A stretch of 64,000 nucleotides of DNA from Roseitranquillus sp963709765 (GTDB taxonomy: Bacteria; Pseudomonadota; Alphaproteobacteria; Rhodobacterales; Rhodobacteraceae): the NCBI GenBank assembly GCA_963709765.1, contig CAVPXL010000001.1:1-64000 (forward strand), in the 5' to 3' direction. Both the position numbers and the translations under genes were made by a program. The notes beneath the pieces are model-generated. The model made no database searches, was not told the DNA's origin, and saw only the letters and a program-made list of their open reading frames with translations. Each line of letters opens with the position of its first letter. Position 1 is the first letter of the stretch. Below are positions 47,587-56,339 of the stretch, piece after piece.

Positions 47587-48375
47587 TCACTCGTTGCGGA
47601 CCGCCTTGGCGAACCGGTCGAAGATGTTGCTGTTGGCCGCGATGATCGCCCCGTCGAGGACGGGGCTGCCGTCCGGCCGGATCGCCTCGACGAAGCCGCC
47701 CGCCTCGCGCACCAGAAGGATGCCCGCCGCCATGTCCCAGGCTTTCAGCTTGCGCTCCCAGAAGCCGTCGTAGCGCCCGCCCGCCACATAGGCGAGGTCG
47801 AGCGCCGCCGCCCCCCAGCGCCGCACACCGGCCGTCGCCGGCAGCAGCCGCGCCAGATCCTGCAGCGTCTCCGGCAGGTCGCTGCGCCCCGCGAAGGGCA
47901 GGCCGGTGGCAAAGATCGACTCGATCATGACCGAGCGGTTCGACACCCTGAGGCGCATCTCGTTCATCCACGCGCCCTGCCCCTTCTCGGCCACGAACAT
48001 CTCGTCCTTGGCGGGGTCGAACACCACGGCCGACACGATCTCGCCCTTGTGCTCGAGCGCGATCGACACCGCCCAGTGCGGCAGGCCGTGCAGGAAGTTC
48101 GTCGTGCCATCGAGCGGATCGACGATCCAGCGGCGGGTGGGGTCCTTGCCGTCCACCGGGTCGCTTTCCTCGCCGAGCCAGCCGTAATTGGGGCGCGCCT
48201 CGGTCAAGTCGTCGCGGATGATCTTCTCGGCCGCGATGTCGGCCCGGCTCACGAAATCGCCCGCGCTCTTGGAGCTGACCTGCAGGTTTTCCACCTCGCG
48301 GAAATCCTTGACCAGGCTGCGGCCGGCCTTGCGCGCGGCCTTGATCATGACGTTGAGATTTGCGCTGCCCTGCAT
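47587..48375 (-). CDS. suhB: Inositol monophosphatase family protein (SuhB-like)
   Basis: A 262-residue phosphatase. The metal-binding motifs are GEESDPVDG near residue 68, WIVDPLDGTTNFLHGLP near residue 83 and WDMAAGILLVREAGG near residue 212. Members hydrolyse inositol-1-phosphate and related sugars; some also act in rRNA maturation. The gene is convergent with rhomboid. The ATG at 48375 is well supported. Confidence 0.93.
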   Translation of the reverse strand: MQGSANLNVMIKAARKAGRSLVKDFREVENLQVSSKSAGDFVSRADIAAEKIIRDDLTEARPNYGWLGEESDPVDGKDPTRRWIVDPLDGTTNFLHGLPHWAVSIALEHKGEIVSAVVFDPAKDEMFVAEKGQGAWMNEMRLRVSNRSVMIESIFATGLPFAGRSDLPETLQDLARLLPATAGVRRWGAAALDLAYVAGGRYDGFWERKLKAWDMAAGILLVREAGGFVEAIRPDGSPVLDGAIIAANSNIFDRFAKAVRNE

Positions 48376-48619
48376 CGACGGGACCCCTGGAAGTGAACAA
48401 GGGGGGCCTATAGCGGCGGGCGGCGCCGAAGGAAAGCGCCGCGGCCCGGCGCACAGGCCGCCGCGCGGGCCGACACGCGGGCCGACACGGGCCCCGGGAC
48501 CGGACGCCGACGTTGCGTCGTGCGGACAACGCGCCCCGCGCCCGGAACATCGCGGCCCGTCGCCGCTTGTCCCCCCGACGACGCGACAGCGTCACCACAT
48601 AACACGAGGGCCCCGCCAC

Positions 48620-48778
48620 ATGGACGTCATCCGCATCATCCTTTCGATCCTTCTGCCGCCGGTGGGCGTCTTCCTTCAGGTCGGAATCGGGCTGCAATTC
48701 TGGCTCAACATCCTGCTGACGCTGCTCGGCTACATCCCCGGCGTCATCCACGCGATCTGGATCATCACCACCCGCTAG
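48620..48778 (+). CDS. Pmp3/YqaE family small membrane peptide
   Basis: A 52-residue peptide with two membrane spans separated by a short loop: ILSILLPPVGVFLQVGIG and NILLTLLGYIPGVIHAIWII. This is the complete Pmp3 (UPF0057) pattern, linked in other organisms to salt and stress tolerance. The start is the ATG at 48620. Its TAG shares the palindrome CTAG with the stop of the convergent LysR gene. Confidence 0.9.
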   Translation: MDVIRIILSILLPPVGVFLQVGIGLQFWLNILLTLLGYIPGVIHAIWIITTR

Positions 48779-49680
48779 ACGCGCTGCAACTTCGGCGGCT
48801 CGGTCCGCGCCAGCCGCAGCAGGTGCGCGAAATAGGGCCGTGTCGCGTCCTCGCTCCGCGTCGCCGCGTAAAGCCGCCGGGTGATGCCGTGCTCGGTCAG
48901 CGGCCGCGTCACGTAATCCGAATGATAGCGCACCTCGCGCACCACCCAGTCGGGCAGGACGGCGACCCCCCGGTTCGACGCCACCAGAAGCAGGATCACC
49001 GCCGTCAGCTCCACCTGCCGCACGCCGCGCGGCTCTACCTTGGCGGGCGCCAGCAACTGGCTGAACACGTCGAGCCGGGCGCGGTCCACCGGATAGGTGA
49101 TCAGCAACTCGTCGCGGAAATCCTCGGCCACCACGAAGGGCTTTTTGGCCAGCGGATGCTGCGACGAGGCGACGAAGACCGGATCGTAGTCGAAAAGCGG
49201 CGCGAAGGTGATCCCGTCCAGCGCCTCGGGGTCGGACGACACGACCAGGTCCACCTCCTCGCGCCTGAGCGCGGGCAAGGCGTCGAAGGCCAGACCGGGG
49301 CGGATGTCGACATCCACGTCCGGCCAGGCATGGCGGAACTTCTCCAGCACCGGGAACAGCCACTCGAAGCAGGCATGACACTCGATGGCGATGTGCATCC
49401 GTCCCGACTTGCCGGCCCGCAGCCCCGCGAAATCCTGCTCCAGCGCCTCCAGCTCGGGCAGCACCCGGTCGGCGAGACGCAACAGCTTCTGCCCCGCCGC
49501 CGACAGCTTGAGCGGTCGCGACCGACGCACGAAAAGCTCCACCCCGAACTGTGCCTCGAGGCCCTTGACCTGATGGCTGAGCGCCGACTGGGTGATGTGG
49601 AGCGTGTCCGCAGCCCGCGCCAGACCGCCCGCTTCGTGGATGGCCCTGATCGTGCGCAAATGCCTGAATTCGAGGTTCAT
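48775..49680 (-). CDS. LysR family regulator, MetR-like
   Basis: A 301-residue LysR-type protein. The helix-turn-helix (ARAADTLHITQSALSHQVKG) is at residues 20-40 and the effector domain follows from about residue 90. It is divergent from metF with a 92-base gap, the arrangement of metR and its target in many proteobacteria, and the sequence around the first helix (HLRTIRAIHEAGGLARAA) is MetR-like. It probably activates metF in response to homocysteine. The ATG at 49680 is the conventional start; the frame upstream to 49737 lacks similarity. Confidence 0.87.
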   Translation of the reverse strand: MNLEFRHLRTIRAIHEAGGLARAADTLHITQSALSHQVKGLEAQFGVELFVRRSRPLKLSAAGQKLLRLADRVLPELEALEQDFAGLRAGKSGRMHIAIECHACFEWLFPVLEKFRHAWPDVDVDIRPGLAFDALPALRREEVDLVVSSDPEALDGITFAPLFDYDPVFVASSQHPLAKKPFVVAEDFRDELLITYPVDRARLDVFSQLLAPAKVEPRGVRQVELTAVILLLVASNRGVAVLPDWVVREVRYHSDYVTRPLTEHGITRRLYAATRSEDATRPYFAHLLRLARTEPPKLQRV

Positions 49681-49772
49681 GGCGTCCGGCTCATGTTGAT
49701 CTTGAGAATTATGAGTTTGTTTCACGCGGGGCTTCATGAGACAAGCTCCGAAAGCAGCCGAGGATCCCTCTG
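49681..49772. promoter_or_regulatory. Divergent LysR-metF control region
   Basis: Holds both promoters and presumably LysR sites. TTGAGAATTATGAG near 49700 is A+T-rich, and the repeat TTCACGCGGGGCTTCA near 49724-49739 contains two TTCA half-sites. No exact TGAA-N5-TTCA match was found. Confidence 0.4.
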
Positions 49773-50633
49773 ATGACCGCCATTTCGTTCGAGTTCTTTC
49801 CGCCCAAATCGCTGGAAGGCTCGTTCCGCCTCTGGGACACCGTGCGCGAGCTGGCGCCGCTGCAGCCCGAATTCGTCTCGGTAACCTATGGCGCGGGCGG
49901 CACGACGCGCGACCTGACCCACGAGGCCGTCACCACGATCGGACGCCATTACGGGCTGAACGTGGCCGCGCACCTGACCTGCGTCGACGCGAGCCGGACC
50001 GAGACGATGGAGATCGTCGAGCGCTACGCCGAGGCCGGCGTCACCGAGATCGTCGCCCTGCGCGGCGACCCCTCAGACGCGACGGCCGGGTTCCGGCCGC
50101 ACCCCGACGGCTTCGCCTCGTCGGCAGAGCTGATCGCCGCGCTGTCCGGAACCGGACGCTTCACCATCCGCGCCGGCGCCTACCCCGATCCGCACCCCGA
50201 GGCGCGCGGGCAGGGCGCCGACGTCGACTGGCTCAAGCGCAAGATCGACGCGGGCGCGAGTTCGGCCATCACGCAGTTCTTCTTCGAGGCCGAGACGTTC
50301 TTCCGCTTCCGCGACGCCTGCGCGGCCGCCGGAATCGACGCGCCGATCATCCCGGGCATCTTCCCGATCGAGAACTGGGCCGGCACGGCGCGCTTCGCGG
50401 CCCGGTGCGGCGCCCGGGTGCCCGCGTGGCTGCCCGAGGCGTTCTCAAAGGCCGAGCGCGACGGGCGCACCGAAATCCTGTCGACCGCGCTGTGCACCGA
50501 GCTGTGCACCGACCTGATCGAAGGCGGGGTCGAGCACCTGCACTTCTACACGCTCAACAAGCCGCACCTGACCCGCACCGTGGTCGGCGCGCTGGGTCTC
50601 GCGCCGCCGGCGACGCTTGAAAAGGTAGCCTGA
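49773..50633 (+). CDS. metF: 5,10-methylenetetrahydrofolate reductase
   Basis: A 286-residue FAD-dependent TIM-barrel enzyme making 5-methyltetrahydrofolate for methionine synthesis. Characteristic segments are SFEFFPPKSLEG near residue 4, FVSVTYGAGGTTRD near residue 33, AHLTCVDASRTE near residue 63, ALRGDPSD near residue 92 and SSAITQFFFEAETFFRF near residue 164. The start ATG at 49773 follows a weak GAGG site. The gene lies divergent from a MetR-like regulator. A GC-rich repeat follows its stop. Confidence 0.94.
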   Translation: MTAISFEFFPPKSLEGSFRLWDTVRELAPLQPEFVSVTYGAGGTTRDLTHEAVTTIGRHYGLNVAAHLTCVDASRTETMEIVERYAEAGVTEIVALRGDPSDATAGFRPHPDGFASSAELIAALSGTGRFTIRAGAYPDPHPEARGQGADVDWLKRKIDAGASSAITQFFFEAETFFRFRDACAAAGIDAPIIPGIFPIENWAGTARFAARCGARVPAWLPEAFSKAERDGRTEILSTALCTELCTDLIEGGVEHLHFYTLNKPHLTRTVVGALGLAPPATLEKVA

Positions 50634-50653
50634 TTCCGGCGTCCTGCGCGGGC

Positions 50654-50692
50654 GGCGCCGGACCGGGGGGATGGACCCCCCGCCCCGGCGCG
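50654..50692. repeat. GC-rich hairpin repeat, copy A
   Basis: A 39-base element that folds as a stem of GGGGGG/CCCCCC around ATGGA, enclosed by GGCGCCGG and CCGGCGC. It lies 21 bases beyond the metF stop and could act as a terminator. A close copy is at 54712-54750. Confidence 0.65.
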
Positions 50693-50784
50693 GCCGCAGT
50701 CGCGGCGGGCGAGCCCGCCCCCCCGTCCGTCCATTTCCCTTGCGGAATACTTGCCATTCCCGGCCGCGCGGATAGCCTCGCCCG

Positions 50785-51237
50785 ATGACCTCGACCAATC
50801 CGATGGCGGCCCTCAGCGGCCTCGAACTCCTGCAGGCGATCCTGGACGGCGACGCCCCGCCGCCGCCGATGGCCCTGGCGATGAACTACCGCCTCCACGC
50901 GGTCGAGCACGGGCGCGCCGTGTTCCGTGGCACGCCTTCTGCCGATTTTCACAACCCGATGGGGTCGCTGCACGGCGGCTGGTACGGCACGCTGCTCGAC
51001 AGCGCGCTGGGCTGCGCGATCCACTCGACCCTGCCGCCGGGGCGCGCCTACACCACGCTGGAATACAAGGTGAACCTGACCCGCGCGATCCCGCCGGGCA
51101 CCGAGGTGGAGGTCGTCGGCACGATCCAGCATTCGGGCCGCACGACGGGCGTCGCCTCGGCCGAGATCCGCGGGATCGACGACGGGCGCCTCTACGCCAC
51201 CGGCTCCACAACCTGCCTCATCATCGCGACCGGTTGA
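50785..51237 (+). CDS. PaaI-type hotdog thioesterase
   Basis: A 150-residue hotdog-fold acyl-CoA thioesterase. The core helix region is MGSLHGGWYGTLLDSALGCA near residue 57, and YTTLEYKVNLTRAIPPG near residue 91 follows as in PaaI-type enzymes. The active-site Asp and His neighbourhood is preserved. The gene is convergent with the DUF2235 gene, overlapping it by 17 bases at the 3' ends. The substrate is unknown. Confidence 0.9.
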   Translation: MTSTNPMAALSGLELLQAILDGDAPPPPMALAMNYRLHAVEHGRAVFRGTPSADFHNPMGSLHGGWYGTLLDSALGCAIHSTLPPGRAYTTLEYKVNLTRAIPPGTEVEVVGTIQHSGRTTGVASAEIRGIDDGRLYATGSTTCLIIATG

Positions 51238-52336
51238 GAAACGCCCGGCGGGCCAGACGCCTGGGCGGCGCCACCGGTGGCTGGCGCAACGGCGCGTCGC
51301 GCTCGCCCGCCGCCGAGCGATGGATGAATTCCGACGGGTCGCGGCCGACCACGCGCGGCCGCCGATAGAGGAACATCTTGCCCCAGCCGCGAAACGTGCC
51401 GACCGACGGCGCCTTCGCGTCCGCGTGAAACCGCGAGCGCCAGCCGGACGGAAGCCGCAGCCCGCAACCCTCGGCCTTTTCCAGCATCCACAGCAACGGG
51501 ATGTTGGACAGCGGCCGCGCCGCGTCGAAGCCGCCGAGCTGCCCGCCGACGTCGCCATGGGCCCCGCGAAACCACATCTGTTCGACGTCGTAGCCGGGCC
51601 AGGCCGGACCCGTCTCCCACAGCACCGGCTCGAAGGCGACCCGCGTCTCGCCCAGCGCCAGGGCGTGAAAGCCGTGGCGCACCGACGCGCCCAGATGGTG
51701 CGAATGGAACTCCTGATCGTGCCGGCTCAGCCACCACAGGAGCGGCACCCGCAGGCCCAGCGCCTTCACCGTGTCCCACACCCCGATCATCTCGATCGGG
51801 ACCTGCTCGTGGCAATGGCGCGCGCGAAAGACCGCCTCGGAGCCCGTCGTCTCGGCGCGTTCGTAATGGCGGTAGGCCTCGCGCACATAGCGTTCGGTCG
51901 CATGCTGCGCCTTGAGCAGGCCGATCCGGTCGATCACGCCGGCCAGCGAGCGCACCGCATAGGCACCGCGCGAATAGCCCAGCAGGAAGATCCGGTCGCC
52001 CGGCCGATAGCGCGACGCCAGAACCCCGTAGGCGCGCTGGATCTGCCGGTTGATGCCACGCCCGTGGATCACGTCGGTCGTGCGGATCCAGGAATGCCAC
52101 TGGATCCCGGCCTCGTAGAACAGCGACAGGTCCGGCGCCGGCGCCAGCTCGCTCAACAGCCGGTAGGTCAGGCCGACATTGGTCTCTTCCCCCGGATCCA
52201 GCGACGACATGGTGCCGTCGAGCAGGATGACATGGGTAACGGGGCCGCGCCCCCGGACGGCCCGGGACTGTTCGGTCCGCGGCTTCCGCCCGAGGAGGCG
52301 CCATATGATGTCATTCAGCCGCAATCCGGCCTTCAT
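51221..52336 (-). CDS. DUF2235 domain alpha/beta hydrolase
   Basis: A 371-residue protein of the DUF2235 (Tle-like phospholipase) fold. THVILLDGTMSSL near residue 34 is the first strand, the nucleophile elbow is FLLGYSRGAYAVRSLAG near residue 125 and the conserved EMIGVWDTVKALG near residue 185 provides an acid. FRGAHGDVGGQ near residue 270 supplies the likely catalytic His. Some members are type VI lipase effectors, but no secretion genes are nearby and no immunity gene is evident. The start ATG at 52336 overlaps the CoxL-like gene by 26 bases. Confidence 0.87.
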   Translation of the reverse strand: MKAGLRLNDIIWRLLGRKPRTEQSRAVRGRGPVTHVILLDGTMSSLDPGEETNVGLTYRLLSELAPAPDLSLFYEAGIQWHSWIRTTDVIHGRGINRQIQRAYGVLASRYRPGDRIFLLGYSRGAYAVRSLAGVIDRIGLLKAQHATERYVREAYRHYERAETTGSEAVFRARHCHEQVPIEMIGVWDTVKALGLRVPLLWWLSRHDQEFHSHHLGASVRHGFHALALGETRVAFEPVLWETGPAWPGYDVEQMWFRGAHGDVGGQLGGFDAARPLSNIPLLWMLEKAEGCGLRLPSGWRSRFHADAKAPSVGTFRGWGKMFLYRRPRVVGRDPSEFIHRSAAGERDAPLRQPPVAPPRRLARRAFLNRSR

Positions 52337-54608
52337 TGAGCATCCGCCACATCCGGTGTGGCGTGAACGGCATGTCGACCCGGCGCAGGCCCGTCTCCCA
52401 CACCGCATCGAGCACCGCGTTGGACACCGCCGCCAGCGCCCCGACGGTGCCGGCCTCGCCGCAGCCCTTCATGCCCATCGCGTTCGCGGTGGAGGGCACC
52501 GGCTCGGTGGTGAAGGTGACGAAGGGCACGTCCTCGGCACGCGGCATCGCGTAATCCATGAAGGTCGCGGTCAGAAGCTGCCCGTCCTCGTCATAGGCCA
52601 CGAATTCGCTCACTGCCTGCCCGATCCCCTGCGCCACGCCCCCGTGTACCTGACCTTCGGCTAACATCGGGTTGATGAGGTTCCCGAAATCGTCGGTCAC
52701 CCGGTAATCCTCGACGGTGACGCGCCCGGTCTCCGGGTCGATCTCGACCTCGGCCACATGGGCGCCGTTGGGGAACGAGCGGCCCGGCAGCTTGGTCTTC
52801 TCGTGCACCCTCAGCAGATCGGAGCGCCCCGCCTTGCGCGCCATCTCGGCGGCTTCCAGCATCGTGGGGGAGACGTTCGACCCCTCGATCCGGAACCGCT
52901 CGTCGTCAAAGCGCACCGCATCCGGGTCGGTCCCGTTCTCTTCGGCCAGGAAGGCCGAGAACCCCGACACGATCGTGTCGACCGCCGCCAGCGTCGCGGT
53001 GTTCTGCACCGTGACCGAGCGCGATCCGCCGGTGCCGCCGCCCGTCGCGATCAGGTCGCTGTCGCCCTGGATCACTTCGATCCGCTCGGGCGGGATGCCG
53101 GTCTGGTCGGAGAGGAACTGGCGAAAGACGGTCTCGTGCCCCTGCCCGTTCGACTGGGTGCCCACGTAGATCGCGGCGCTGCCGTCGTCGCGGAACTCGA
53201 CGGTGGCGTCCTCCTCCTGACTGCCGAGGATCGCCTCGATATAGTAGCACAGGCCCTGCCCGCGCAGACGCCCCTTCGCGCGGCTCGCCTCGCGCCGCGC
53301 GGCAAAGCCCGCCTTGTCGGCGACCTTGGCCACCCGGTCGAGCAGGCGCGCGAACTCGCCCACGTCATAGGTCTCGCCGACGATCGTGGTGTAGGGCATC
53401 TGGTCGGGCCGGATGAAGTTGATCCGCCGCAGCTCCCACGGATCCACGCCCAGCACCCGCGCGGCGTTGTCCATGGACCGTTCCAGCGCATAGATCGCCT
53501 CGGGCCGCCCGGCGCCGCGATAGGCGTCCACCTGCACGGTGTTGGTGTAGATCCCCTGGCAGCTCATGAACGCGGTTTGGATGTCGTAGACCCCCGTCAG
53601 CACCTTGGCGAAGAGGTCGGTCTGGATCAGCTGCCCGAACTGGCTGTTGTAGGCGCCCATGTTCGACACGCTGTCGATCCGGTAGGCCAGGATCCGGTTG
53701 TTCTCGTCGAAGGCGAGCCTGGTGACGTTGACGAGGTCGCGGCAGCCATTGTCGCTCAGCATCGCCTCGGTGCGCTCGGACATCCAGCGCACCGGCCGGT
53801 TCAGCGCCCGCGCCGCGGCGGCCACGGCCATGTATTCGGGATAGGTCATCGACTTCATGCCGAATCCGCCGCCCACATCGGGGTTGGTGACCCGCACGGC
53901 ATCCGCCTCCAGGCCCAGATGCCGCGCCAGATCGTCCTTGGCGCCCCAGACCCCCTGCCCGCCGAAGCACAGATGCAGCCGGGCCCCGTCCCATTCGGCG
54001 AAACAGCCGCGCGGCTCCATGGAATTGGCGATCACGCGGTTGTCTTCCAGCGTCAGCTCGACGATTCGCGTCGCCTTGGCGAACGCCGCCTCGACGGCGT
54101 CCTCGTCGCCCATGCCGTACTCGAAGGCGACATTGTCGGGCGCCTCGTCGTGCACCGCCGGTCCGCCCGGCTCGGGGACCACGTGGGGCGCGCGGTCCTC
54201 GGTGTCGAGCATGACGAGCTCGGCCGCGTCGCGCGCCTGCTCCGGCGTCTCGGCCACGATCAGCGCCACCGGCTCGCCGACGAAGCGGATGCGGTCCTTC
54301 GCCAGGATCGGCCGCGTCGGCGCCGCGCCCCTGCCACCATCGCGCGTGCCGACCCGCATTCCCTTGACGCCAAGGCGCACCCCTGCCGCCTCGAGGTCCG
54401 CCGCGGTGAGCACGGCATGGATTCCGGGCGCCGCGCGGGCCTCCTCGACGTCGAGGCCGGTGATGTCGGCATGCGCCACCGTCGAGCGCAGGAAGAAGCC
54501 GAAAAGCGCGTCCTCGGGCGCGATGTCATCCACATAGCGGCCGTGCCCGGTCAGCAGACGAACGTCCTCGACCCGCTTGACCGGCTGCGACTTGCCGAAC
54601 TTCTGCAT
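52311..54608 (-). CDS. Xanthine/CO dehydrogenase large subunit family, CoxL form II-like
   Basis: A 765-residue molybdenum hydroxylase large subunit. It begins QPVKRVEDVRLLTGHGRYVDD, with FGGQGVWGAKDDLARHLGL near residue 230 and GGGFGMKSMTYPE near residue 255. The active-site loop reads AYRGAGRPEA near residue 375, the form II (AYRGAGR) type rather than the form I CO dehydrogenase type (AYRCSFR). The catalytic Glu is in GCGEAGTVG near residue 728. The FAD (CoxM) and iron-sulphur (CoxS) subunits are not adjacent, so it may use partners elsewhere. The true substrate of form II enzymes is uncertain. The ATG at 54608 is the family start. Confidence 0.92.
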   Translation of the reverse strand: MQKFGKSQPVKRVEDVRLLTGHGRYVDDIAPEDALFGFFLRSTVAHADITGLDVEEARAAPGIHAVLTAADLEAAGVRLGVKGMRVGTRDGGRGAAPTRPILAKDRIRFVGEPVALIVAETPEQARDAAELVMLDTEDRAPHVVPEPGGPAVHDEAPDNVAFEYGMGDEDAVEAAFAKATRIVELTLEDNRVIANSMEPRGCFAEWDGARLHLCFGGQGVWGAKDDLARHLGLEADAVRVTNPDVGGGFGMKSMTYPEYMAVAAAARALNRPVRWMSERTEAMLSDNGCRDLVNVTRLAFDENNRILAYRIDSVSNMGAYNSQFGQLIQTDLFAKVLTGVYDIQTAFMSCQGIYTNTVQVDAYRGAGRPEAIYALERSMDNAARVLGVDPWELRRINFIRPDQMPYTTIVGETYDVGEFARLLDRVAKVADKAGFAARREASRAKGRLRGQGLCYYIEAILGSQEEDATVEFRDDGSAAIYVGTQSNGQGHETVFRQFLSDQTGIPPERIEVIQGDSDLIATGGGTGGSRSVTVQNTATLAAVDTIVSGFSAFLAEENGTDPDAVRFDDERFRIEGSNVSPTMLEAAEMARKAGRSDLLRVHEKTKLPGRSFPNGAHVAEVEIDPETGRVTVEDYRVTDDFGNLINPMLAEGQVHGGVAQGIGQAVSEFVAYDEDGQLLTATFMDYAMPRAEDVPFVTFTTEPVPSTANAMGMKGCGEAGTVGALAAVSNAVLDAVWETGLRRVDMPFTPHRMWRMLNEGRIAAE

Positions 54609-54711
54609 CCCGATGGTCCTTTCCCTTCGCCTCGCGAGGCGCACCCTAGCCACGACGCGCGAGGTGTCCAGAGCGCGCGGCCGCCCGGCCGCCGCGAGGA
54701 CCGCAAGGGGA

Positions 54712-54750
54712 GGCGCCGGACAGGGGGCATCGAGCCCCCCGCCCGGCGCG
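54712..54750. repeat. GC-rich hairpin repeat, copy B
   Basis: A 39-base element nearly identical to copy A at 50654: GGCGCCGGAC, GGGGGC, ATCGA, GCCCCC, then CGGCGCG. It forms the same bulged hairpin and lies in the 346-base gap between the CoxL-like and decarboxylase genes. The rest of that gap holds another hairpin and no recognisable gene. Confidence 0.65.
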
Positions 54751-54896
54751 TGCGCGCCCGGGGCGCACACACCGGACCCACCCGGCGCACCCGCCCGCGA
54801 ACGGCCCGGGCCATGAATCGCGCTGTCCGCCAAGATCCCGGACCGCAATCGGACACGGTCCCCGGCCACCGGGCGGCGCGGCGCCATGCCGCGCGC

Positions 54897-54927
54897 GGAC
54901 GGCCGGGGTTCGATGCCCCGGCCGTCC
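54897..54927 (-). terminator. Strong GC hairpin downstream of the decarboxylase gene
   Basis: GGACGGCCGGGG pairs perfectly with CCCCGGCCGTCC over 12 bases, with loop TTCGATG. On the minus strand it lies 28 bases beyond the decarboxylase stop, the position of a terminator. No T run follows, so it may instead be a hairpin that stabilises the transcript end. Confidence 0.55.
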
Positions 54928-54954
54928 GCCTCCCCGTCAGGGCGCGCGCCGCAT

Positions 54955-56097
54955 TCAGCCTTGCGGGGCCATCACCGTGACCATCCGCATGACGCCGAAC
55001 CCGTTGAACCGCGTGACCGTCGCCGTCGAATAGGCCCCCATGCCGTGGAACAGCACCGTGTCGCCCTCGACGATGTCGGCGGGCAGCGCTACCAGACCCG
55101 GCAGCCGGTCCACGCTGTCGCAGGTCGGGCCGAAGACGATCCGTCCGGCCTGCGCCCCGCGCCGCGTGCGCCCGTCCGGCCCGCGCACCTCGATCCGGTC
55201 GATCATCCCGATCAGCGGCAGCTCCGCCAGCCCGCCATAGATCCCGTCGTTGAGAAAGACGTGCTCGCCGCCGCGCACCGCGCGCACCTGGGTGGCGAGG
55301 CTCATCGACTCGGCCACCATCGCCCGCCCCGGCTCGCAGACGAGCCGCGGCCGATCGGCCCCGAATGCCTCGCCCGTCACCCGGTCGATCAGCGCGAAGA
55401 TCGCCTCGAGCACAGGCGCCGACGCTCCGGTGCGGTGCGACGGAAACCCGCCGCCCACGTTGAGCCGCGCCACCCGCACGCCCGCCGCCGCCGCGATCCC
55501 GGCCGCGGCGCGGATATAGGCGTCCCACGCCTGCGGATCGGCGCATTGCGTGCCCGGATGGAACGTCAGCGACGCCCGGAACCCCTGCGCCGCCGCCGCC
55601 CGCAGAAGCTGCGCCGCGACCTCGGTCGTCGCCCCGAACTTCGCGCCGAAATCATAGGCCGCCCCGGCCACCGGCAGCTTGAAGCGCACCGAGATCTCGG
55701 CCCCCGCCGGCACCAGCTCCGCCAGCTTGGCCAGCTCGCTCTCGCTGTCGACGCTGAACGAGCGCACGCCGAGCGCGACCGCCCGCGCGATCTCGGCGCG
55801 GCTGCGCACCGGGTTGTTGTAATGCATCGCCGAGCCCGGCGCGATCCGGCGGATCAGCTCGATCTCCCAGATCGAGGCCACGTCCCAGCCGGCAATCCCC
55901 GCCGCCGCCAGGTTCGAGATCACCACCTCGTCGGGATTCGCCTTGACCGCATAGGTCACCAGACCCGGAAACCCGGCCAGGAACCGATGCGCCGTCGCCT
56001 GCAGGATCGCGGGCGAAAAGAACATCACCGGCTCGTCGGCCGCCTCGTGCGCCAGATACTCGCCCGGCGTCGTCCAGATCGTGTTGCTAAGTCCCAT
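54955..56097 (-). CDS. Type III PLP-dependent ornithine/lysine decarboxylase family
   Basis: A 380-residue alanine-racemase-fold decarboxylase. The PLP Lys is in TYAVKANPDEVV near residue 53, the phosphate-binding glycines in LNVGGGFPSHRTG near residue 215, EPGRAMVAESM near residue 258 and the catalytic Cys in FGPTCDSVDRLPG near residue 325. It probably decarboxylates ornithine or lysine to a polyamine precursor. The ATG at 56097 is preferred; an ATG at 56115 would add six residues. A divergent Lrp gene and two palindromes lie upstream. Confidence 0.9.
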   Translation of the reverse strand: MGLSNTIWTTPGEYLAHEAADEPVMFFSPAILQATAHRFLAGFPGLVTYAVKANPDEVVISNLAAAGIAGWDVASIWEIELIRRIAPGSAMHYNNPVRSRAEIARAVALGVRSFSVDSESELAKLAELVPAGAEISVRFKLPVAGAAYDFGAKFGATTEVAAQLLRAAAAQGFRASLTFHPGTQCADPQAWDAYIRAAAGIAAAAGVRVARLNVGGGFPSHRTGASAPVLEAIFALIDRVTGEAFGADRPRLVCEPGRAMVAESMSLATQVRAVRGGEHVFLNDGIYGGLAELPLIGMIDRIEVRGPDGRTRRGAQAGRIVFGPTCDSVDRLPGLVALPADIVEGDTVLFHGMGAYSTATVTRFNGFGVMRMVTVMAPQG

Positions 56098-56281
56098 CGG
56101 CCTGCTGCTCCCCATGATTCAAGGCAGTAGGCGACCTCTCCGTCCCGGCTGTCCGGCAGAAGAGACGCCAAGAATTGCGTCACCTCGCCGTCTGGGGAGC
56201 GTCGCCGCCCTTGCCCGGATCGAGTTTCGCGCATTTACGGCGCGATCCCACCGACGGAAAGGTTTGATTTGCAGCGAAACG

Positions 56282-56316
56282 TCGTCACAATGACGAAACG
56301 GTCGATCAAATCGACC
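56282..56316. promoter_or_regulatory. Two inverted repeats between decarboxylase and Lrp genes
   Basis: TCGTCA-CAA-TGACGA (56282-56296) and GGTCGAT-CAA-ATCGACC (56300-56316) are perfect inverted repeats with the same CAA centre, 19 bases apart centre to centre. They lie just before the Lrp start and within the divergent control region. They are likely Lrp operators for autoregulation and decarboxylase control; this is inferred from position and symmetry. Confidence 0.55.
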
Positions 56317-56339
56317 GATCGCTGCCGATGAGGCCCCCG

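Noticed and set aside
46568..49381. 937-residue minus-strand open frame
   Set aside because: It crosses rhomboid, suhB, Pmp3 and LysR genes in wrong frames and has no domain.
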